DNA from: Sporomusa sphaeroides DSM 2875
GTDB lineage: Bacteria > Bacillota > Negativicutes > Sporomusales > Sporomusaceae
Direction: 5' to 3'
DNA length: 64,000 bases
Assembly: GCF_001941975.2 (NCBI RefSeq)
Contig: NZ_CP146991.1
Span: 4,388,501-4,452,500 of the forward strand
The first letter of the stretch is position 1. Each line of letters starts with the position of its first letter. Under the pieces are notes generated by a model, which ran no database searches, had not been told where the DNA came from, and was given only the letters and a program-made list of their open reading frames with translations. A program made the translations under genes and the position numbers. This document shows positions 57,559 through 64,000 of this stretch, in pieces.

Positions 57559-58662
57559 ATGACTGAATCTGATAAAAATGCGCAACTGCCAATTACCATC
57601 AGCCTATGCATGATTGTTAAAAACGAAGAAGCAACCATTGAGCGTTGCCTACTTTCAGCAGAAGGTATTGCCGATGAAATCATAATTGTAGATACAGGCT
57701 CAACCGATAAAACAAAAGAAATCGTCAGTAAATTCACCGATAAAATCTATGATTTTGAGTGGATCCATGATTTTGCGGCAGCCCGCAATTATGCCTTCAG
57801 CCAGGCTACTCAGGAATACATCTTATGGTTGGACGCTGACGATGTTTTTTTGGCGGCAGACCGGGAACTTTTTTTGAATTTAAAAACAACGCTTAGTCGC
57901 GAAATTACTGTTGTCAGTATGCTTTATAATCTGGGTTTTGATCAATATGGAAAAGTTGCTTTTCAACGCCGGCGAAACCGTCTTGTCAAACGCGAGCGAA
58001 ACTTTCGCTGGGTTGGTGCTGTTCATGAATATCTCGAGGTATATGACAGAAGCTTCAATTCTGAGATAGCCGTAACCCACCAGCCACTAAGCCACGATGC
58101 TGACCGTAATCTTAAGATCTACGAACTCAGATTGCAAAAAGGAGAGAAATTTTCTCCACGGGATTTATATTACTTTGCCAATGAATTACTGGATCACAGG
58201 CTGTTTGACCGGGCTATTGAATATTATCAGAAATTCCTGGAAACAAAACAAGGCTGGGTTGAAGATAATATCAGTGCCTGCAGCAAATTAGCCGACTGCT
58301 TTTACAATCTTAATGATATTGAGAATCAGCTTAAATATATATATCAGTCGTTCCAGTACGATGTTCCCAGAGCTGAATTTTGCTGCCGGCTGGGTTACTA
58401 TCATCTCATTAACAACCAGTTAAAACAGGCAATCTTCTGGTATAAGCTGGCAACTCAGGCCGAAAAGCCTGCCGACTCATGGGGAATGGTTAATTTTAAA
58501 TGTCAGACCTGGCTGCCTCATTTGCAGCTTTGTGTATGTTACTCCCGCACTGGTCAATACCAGTTTGCTTTTGAGCACAACGAAATAGCAGGCACCTTTA
58601 TTCCGGAAGATCCCCGGATTCACCAAAACCGAACTTATTTAAAAAACCTGCTAAAAATTTGA
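57559..58662 (+). CDS. family 2 glycosyltransferase with TPR tail
   Basis: ATG 57559 follows CAGGGGGTAAGG. The 367 residues start with a GT-A domain: ISLCMIVKNEEATIERCLLS, DEIIIVDTGSTDKTKEI, and the metal motif YILWLDADDVF (DxD). The C-terminal half has TPR-like helical pairs (YFANELLDHRLFDRAIEYYQKFLE, AGYYHLINNQLKQAIFWYKLA). This architecture is common in peptide and protein O-glycosyltransferases. Its place between two Gly-X-Thr collagen genes makes those threonines the likely acceptor; I infer it adds the first sugar. An imperfect late-sporulation -10 (CATTGAATA, 57515-57523) lies upstream. Confidence 0.9.
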   Translation: MTESDKNAQLPITISLCMIVKNEEATIERCLLSAEGIADEIIIVDTGSTDKTKEIVSKFTDKIYDFEWIHDFAAARNYAFSQATQEYILWLDADDVFLAADRELFLNLKTTLSREITVVSMLYNLGFDQYGKVAFQRRRNRLVKRERNFRWVGAVHEYLEVYDRSFNSEIAVTHQPLSHDADRNLKIYELRLQKGEKFSPRDLYYFANELLDHRLFDRAIEYYQKFLETKQGWVEDNISACSKLADCFYNLNDIENQLKYIYQSFQYDVPRAEFCCRLGYYHLINNQLKQAIFWYKLATQAEKPADSWGMVNFKCQTWLPHLQLCVCYSRTGQYQFAFEHNEIAGTFIPEDPRIHQNRTYLKNLLKI

Positions 58663-58732
58663 AACAAGGAGTTCTTGAGAATATTGGAGATAAAGGGATT
58701 ATTATCTTAATTTTAAATGAAAATTAAGAGTT

Positions 58733-58760
58733 ACCTTTATGTGTAATTTTTCATAGTATA
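58733..58760 (+). promoter_or_regulatory. sigma-K-type promoter of the BclB-like gene
   Basis: AC (58733-58734), 17-base spacer, CATAGTATA (58752-58760), 41 bases before the ATG. Flanks ACCTTTAT and ATTATGTAA are the same as at 52508-52535. Confidence 0.75.
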
Positions 58761-58777
58761 TTATGTAACTCACCTAG

Positions 58778-60550
<1,773 letters not shown>

Positions 60551-60608
60551 TTTCGCAAATAGACTGTTTGTACAAGATTTATCTCATAATCGGTAAACCA
60601 ACCTGTAA

Positions 60609-60642
60609 AAAGGGTCCTCGTTCATATGAACAAGGACCCTTT
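60609..60642. terminator. bidirectional terminator between the BclB-like gene and a SPOCS gene
   Basis: Stem AAAGGGTCCT / AGGACCCTTT closing the palindrome GTTCATATGAAC. On the minus strand it is followed by TTTTT. It separates convergent genes. Confidence 0.8.
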
Positions 60643-60758
60643 CATCCTGAAAGAAGATGATAGTGTATGCAGTTTGGTCAATTACGGTTACATATGCTCA
60701 GTTAGCCTACAGTATGTAGGTGGTAAGCATTTTACACTATCGACACGCACAGACCTAT

Positions 60759-61187
60759 CTAAGCTTCACCGGCATGGGTGGGCAAAGGACTGCGGCACCG
60801 CACCAGCTTTACTGAACACACCTTTAACTGCAATGAAGTTTTTACCTGTCGCGGACCGACAAGCTGAAGCTCCTGAACCTCCATCAATCCTTTCAAATGG
60901 ATACTCCTGTCCGGCCGGGCAGAACGGTGACTGATTGCGCCGGTAAAAGGCTGTTCAAAGGAAACAAAATGGATAGGTTGAGTTCCATCCGGCACGCAGG
61001 CCACATACTCAATGGTTACGAGTACATGCCCGGAAAAAATTACTTTTTTATCGGCACCTGTGGCTTTATCAATTGTTGGTACTGCTGTCATGCGCAGCAA
61101 AAATTCAATATCAGGCTTATCCTGTGGAATGGTTAGCGTGTCGCCTATCATAAACTGCCTACTTTTTCTATGATAACGCCGGCTCAT
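60759..61187 (-). CDS. SPOCS-domain (DUF3794) spore coat protein
   Basis: SPOCS domains occur in SipL and other spore morphogenetic proteins that bind the coat base. ATG 61187 follows TAAGGAGGAATCAGCT. The 142 residues carry GDTLTIPQDKPDIEFLL and KVIFSGHVLVTIEYVACVPDGTQPIHFVSFEQPF, the two halves of the motif. Its closest relative in the window is the partial gene at 63473, sharing CVPDGTQP and HFVSF. It is divergent from the three SPOCS genes on the plus strand and has its own AC-N16-CATAAACTA promoter on the minus strand (61233-61259). Confidence 0.85.
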   Translation of the reverse strand: MSRRYHRKSRQFMIGDTLTIPQDKPDIEFLLRMTAVPTIDKATGADKKVIFSGHVLVTIEYVACVPDGTQPIHFVSFEQPFTGAISHRSARPDRSIHLKGLMEVQELQLVGPRQVKTSLQLKVCSVKLVRCRSPLPTHAGEA

Positions 61188-61232
61188 AGCTGATTCCTCC
61201 TTACTCAATTAATGTATAATCACATTTACTAA

Positions 61233-61259
61233 TAGTTTATGATTTCAAACAAATTGTGT
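61233..61259 (-). promoter_or_regulatory. sigma-K-type promoter of the minus-strand SPOCS gene
   Basis: On the minus strand AC (61258-61259), 16-base spacer, CATAAACTA (61233-61241), 45 bases before the ATG at 61187. Confidence 0.6.
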
Positions 61260-61403
61260 TACTCGCCCGGCGCCAAGGCAGGCTCATTCTAATAAATGAA
61301 GTTCTGTTAAATCAAATAATTATGTCTCTAATAAAACATTCCGAGTACTTGTAGTCTCTCATCTTTTAGCGATAGTTTTCACATTATGTCACCATTATCC
61401 GGA

Positions 61404-61431
61404 ACCACTGCTGAAGTTGAAACATATACTA
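61404..61431 (+). promoter_or_regulatory. sigma-K-type promoter of the SPOCS operon
   Basis: AC (61404-61405), 17-base spacer, CATATACTA (61423-61431), 76 bases before the ATG at 61508. Confidence 0.6.
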
Positions 61432-61507
61432 TTTTAGAAAGGAAAGCTTTATCAAGCTAAATGCCCTGACTGCTTGAGCAAGACTTAGACTACAAGGAGG
61501 AATGGAA

Positions 61508-62047
61508 ATGAATAATACGTTAATCAATATTGCCGGAATCTGTGATGTTTGCAGGCTTACGTTGCATGATAACGATAGCTGGACCGAATTATCAATTCCG
61601 GAGAATTTGGTTCTCCCCCGGGAAAAGCCGGATATTGAACAAATCCTCTCTGCCAACGTCGCGGTTAAAATCATTAAAACCAAAGTCATTGTAACCCCCA
61701 GTACAGAGCAGACTCCCAACTTTGAAGGAAAGTTACTAACCGGACGCAAGCTCATTATCGGGGGAGAGCTTTGCCAGTCAATCACCTATACCGCAGATTT
61801 CTCCAGCCAGCCGGTACACTCGGTCCACTTCGTAGTACCATTCTCCGCCTATATTGTCATCCCGAAAAAAATAAGAATACTAAATGAAATCACCTGCTGT
61901 GAAAAAAGCATAGACTCCTTATTTGTCAATTATCATGTCAAGGCCTGCGTGGAAGATGTATTTATCCAGGAAATCAATAAGCGTCAGATCTTTAAAAATA
62001 TCCTCTTATTTCTGCAGGCTGTACCGACTATAACCGGTTGCGTCTAA
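61508..62047 (+). CDS. SPOCS-domain spore protein, first of three in tandem
   Basis: ATG 61508 (MNNTLINIAGICDVCRL) is preferred to the one at 61502, because GGAGG is seven bases before it. The 179 residues contain WTELSIPENLVLPREKPDIEQILS, GRKLIIGGELCQSITYTADFSSQPVHSVHFVVPFSAYIVI and a C-terminal IFKNILLFLQAV. The last two stretches recur in the next two genes, marking them as paralogues made by tandem duplication. Sporulation-linked morphogenetic role by family membership; exact role unknown. Confidence 0.87.
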   Translation: MNNTLINIAGICDVCRLTLHDNDSWTELSIPENLVLPREKPDIEQILSANVAVKIIKTKVIVTPSTEQTPNFEGKLLTGRKLIIGGELCQSITYTADFSSQPVHSVHFVVPFSAYIVIPKKIRILNEITCCEKSIDSLFVNYHVKACVEDVFIQEINKRQIFKNILLFLQAVPTITGCV

Positions 62048-62092
62048 AAATAAAGGTTAGTCAGATACTCTATTTCACAAGGAGGAAAGGCC

Positions 62093-62725
62093 ATGAATAA
62101 TTGCGATACTAACTGCCTGAAAGAATGCAAAGCAACGCTGGGTAATGTAGAATGCAGTGTTAACGGAAACTTTGACAGACCCTTACCCTGCGAATGCGAA
62201 AAGGTCGATGAACTGGTAATCATTAACGGAATATGCCCCAGAGAAAAACTGGAATGCTTTCTTGATTGTGGTAACATCCGGCGATGGACACAGCTACTTG
62301 TACCGGAGGTTTTGTGTATTCCCTGCCAAAAACCTGATATTGAACAATTAATCAGCATTACCGCAATTGTGGACATTATTTCACAACGGGTAGTGCGCAC
62401 CCCCGGAGACAAGTGTATGACTCTCACCAATGAAGAATGTACGGATTTGACTGGCAAAAAGCTGATTATCGAAGGAGTTTTGCAGCAAAAAATTGTATAT
62501 GCGGCTGCTGTGGAAGAACAAAGTGTTCATTCCGTACATTTCGATGTACCATTCTCGGCGTTTATTATTCTTGCTCCGGAAGACCACCTGTCAAAAAAAT
62601 TTAAAGTTGAGGCCTGCATTGAAGATATTTTCATCACAAATATTACGGCAAGAAAAATATTTAAGAATGTAACCTTGGTTATCAGGGCATTGCCTATTGT
62701 CTGTCCAGAGATTTGCATCATATAG
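62093..62725 (+). CDS. SPOCS-domain spore protein, second in tandem
   Basis: ATG 62093 follows AAGGAGGAAAGGCC. The 210 residues carry a Cys-rich N-terminal extension (CDTNCLKECKATLGNVEC, LPCECEK), then RWTQLLVPEVLCIPCQKPDIEQLI, KLIIEGVLQQKIVYAAAVEEQSVHSVHFDVPFSAFIIL and IFKNVTLVIRALPI. The extra cysteines could support disulfide or thioester cross-linking in the coat. Third-position use is like its neighbours. It is co-directional with 46- and 20-base gaps, so one operon is likely. Confidence 0.87.
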   Translation: MNNCDTNCLKECKATLGNVECSVNGNFDRPLPCECEKVDELVIINGICPREKLECFLDCGNIRRWTQLLVPEVLCIPCQKPDIEQLISITAIVDIISQRVVRTPGDKCMTLTNEECTDLTGKKLIIEGVLQQKIVYAAAVEEQSVHSVHFDVPFSAFIILAPEDHLSKKFKVEACIEDIFITNITARKIFKNVTLVIRALPIVCPEICII

Positions 62726-62745
62726 AATGAGGAGGAAATTCAGCT

Positions 62746-63267
62746 ATGAAAACATGTCAATGCATTGGGCAGCATGCTGTTGAAGTAGTAGGTGTATGCG
62801 ATCCCGCCCAAGTCGCTATCGGCCTGAATAAATGTGATCTTGGTCAATGGACGCAAATTTCCATACCCGAAATCCTTCAACTGCCTTGTGCCAAACCAGA
62901 TGTAGCAACCGTTGATAAAGTATTTGTTGATGTACAGCTAAAATCAATACGGGTTGTAAAAACACCGGCCGGAGAGTGTGGTTCTCCTATCGTAAACCGC
63001 GAGGGTCTTCGGCTGACAGGGAGAAAGCTGGTCGTAGAAGGATTACTGAAACAAAAGCTGGTTTATACAGCAGCCTTGTGTGACCAACCTGTTCATTTCG
63101 CACATTTTGAAGTCCCGTTTTCAGCGTTTATCATTTTAGCGTGCGACACCTGCCTTGATCAACAGTTTTGCGTAGAAACCTGTGTGGAAGACGTTTTTGC
63201 AATACCCTTTAACTGCAGGGAAATATTTAAAAATGTGACCTTATTTTTACAAGCCATTCCTGTTTAA
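62746..63267 (+). CDS. SPOCS-domain spore protein, third in tandem
   Basis: ATG 62746 follows GAGGAGGAAATTCAGCT. The 173 residues include QWTQISIPEILQLPCAKPDVATV, GRKLVVEGLLKQKLVYTAALCDQPVHFAHFEVPFSAFIIL and IFKNVTLFLQAIPV. About ten Cys residues are spread over the protein. Closest to the second tandem copy. It ends 95 bases before a bidirectional terminator. Confidence 0.87.
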   Translation: MKTCQCIGQHAVEVVGVCDPAQVAIGLNKCDLGQWTQISIPEILQLPCAKPDVATVDKVFVDVQLKSIRVVKTPAGECGSPIVNREGLRLTGRKLVVEGLLKQKLVYTAALCDQPVHFAHFEVPFSAFIILACDTCLDQQFCVETCVEDVFAIPFNCREIFKNVTLFLQAIPV

Positions 63268-63361
63268 AGACATAGAGGTTATTTTTATTATGCAGCGGAC
63301 GATACGCCTAAGCCGGTGCCATGGATTTCCCCCAGAATTGCGGATGTTGTTCCAAAGGCAG

Positions 63362-63395
63362 AAAAAACGGATACGCCTGAGCGTTATCCGTTTTT
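63362..63395. terminator. bidirectional terminator between convergent SPOCS genes
   Basis: Stem AAAAACGGATA / TATCCGTTTTT with inner CGC/GCG; A/T-runs on both sides make it work in either direction. Confidence 0.85.
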
Positions 63396-63472
63396 ATATT
63401 TTACATTTACAGTTAGCCATCTCATAACAGACTACCCGTAAAATTATATAATTGGCACATGGTTGCCAGCCA

Positions 63473-64000
63473 TTACTCTGTACTTTCTATCCCGCTGTCA
63501 AGCGGCCGGATTACCAATGGCAAGTGAACATCGCCGTATTGGCTATAGTCGTTATCCTGTGCATTATGGTAAACTTTTTGTTCTGAGACCGGAAGCTGAG
63601 ATTCGTCCTGACCGCTTTTATACGGCGATTGGGTGCAGCAAGCTTGTGGAATGACCGGCCAAAGCGGTTTATCCGGCTTGCAGGCAACAGTATGGCCGGG
63701 TTCACAACATGGTACCGGTAAACATTTTCTCACACGGAAAAGCTTACGCAGACAAACCTTTAACGCTATTACTTTCTTTATAGTTCTGGGATCGATCAGG
63801 TGACATTCATGAAACAAGAATTTTGCTTTTAAACAGGCTTTCAGCTTCTCACATAAAAAGCGATGACAAATTAAACCGCCGAAAGGTATGGAAAAAGATA
63901 CAAAATGAACAGGCTGCGTACCGTCTGGAACACACGCCACATATTCCACACAAACAAGTATATGTCCTGAAAAAATAACTTTTTTATGCATAGTTACCGT
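63473..64000 (-). CDS. SPOCS-domain spore protein, N-terminus beyond window
   Basis: The frame stays open to base 64000 (codons for Thr-Val-Thr precede the internal Met at 63991), so the gene begins outside the window. Visible residues include KKVIFSGHILVCVEYVACVPDGTQPVHFVSFSIPFGG, nearly the same as the minus-strand gene at 60759. After the domain it has a longer, basic and Cys-rich tail (FRVRKCLPVPCCEPGH, IPQACCTQSPYK) and a hydrophilic end. It is convergent with the three-gene SPOCS operon. Confidence 0.82.
   Translation of the reverse strand, partial: TVTMHKKVIFSGHILVCVEYVACVPDGTQPVHFVSFSIPFGGLICHRFLCEKLKACLKAKFLFHECHLIDPRTIKKVIALKVCLRKLFRVRKCLPVPCCEPGHTVACKPDKPLWPVIPQACCTQSPYKSGQDESQLPVSEQKVYHNAQDNDYSQYGDVHLPLVIRPLDSGIESTE

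Larger units (their letters stand above)
61188..61507. other. divergent intergenic region with two late-sporulation promoters
   Basis: About 320 bases between a minus-strand and a plus-strand SPOCS gene. It contains one sigma-K-type promoter in each direction (61233-61259 minus, 61404-61431 plus). No other gene was seen. Confidence 0.6.

Noticed and set aside
60626..60934. 102-residue plus-strand frame after the BclB-like gene
   Set aside because: Starts inside a terminator hairpin and overlaps the SPOCS gene on the other strand; no Shine-Dalgarno.

Overview
The window looks like a chromosomal segment of an endospore-forming, diderm anaerobic Firmicute, most likely a Negativicute of the Sporomusaceae (Sporomusa/Pelosinus-like). 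This is inferred from gene content and style. Spore-coat genes (CotF-like, SPOCS-domain, BclB-type collagen) occur beside anaerobe genes: a Tat-exported NiFe hydrogenase, a short hybrid cluster protein, a PerR-type regulator, FchA, and a siroheme/heme operon that starts from glutamyl-tRNA. No rRNA, tRNA, CRISPR array or transposase was seen. || Layout. 1-3.7 kb (minus): the end of a WalJ-HtrA-RlmH cluster and a phosphomannomutase/phosphoglucomutase. 3.8-7.4 kb (minus): NiFe hydrogenase large and small subunits and a gluzincin-type peptidase. 7.6-9.5 kb: deoC, perR and two small CotF-like coat genes. 9.5-20.2 kb: GGDEF and HD-GYP proteins, a MATE exporter, Tex, FchA and the FakA/FakB fatty-acid kinase pair. 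20.3-27.6 kb: an FtsA-like ATPase with an unusual tail, hcp under a CRP/FNR-type site, a dicarboxylate symporter, a PIN/AbrB toxin-antitoxin pair and a second diguanylate cyclase. 28-34.8 kb: the operon sirC-hemA-hemC-cobA/hemD-hemB-hemL. 35-44.3 kb: PBP2, an LCP protein, a thiamine-binding protein, a GH18 lipoprotein, a GlnK/GlnL-like two-component system, a Nudix hydrolase and apbE with a structured leader. 44.8-64 kb: a spore-surface island. || The spore-surface island is the most interesting part. It has a 39-residue Cys-rich membrane peptide (too short for normal gene finders), the four dTDP-L-rhamnose genes, and two long glycosyltransferases, one fused to a methyltransferase. Three collagen-like proteins follow, built almost entirely of Gly-X-Thr triplets (about 67, 290 and 122). 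A TPR glycosyltransferase lies between them, and five SPOCS-domain coat proteins follow. Four promoters here fit the sigma-K pattern AC-N16/17-CATAnnnTA. I infer a late mother-cell programme that makes collagen-like filaments and decorates the threonines with rhamnose-containing glycans, analogous to Bacillus BclA but with different architecture. || Outside that island, four copies of a roughly 55-100 bp intergenic repeat fold into two hairpins with compensatory base changes. All four lie in the same orientation and each abuts a different terminator-like hairpin. I know no described family that matches it.
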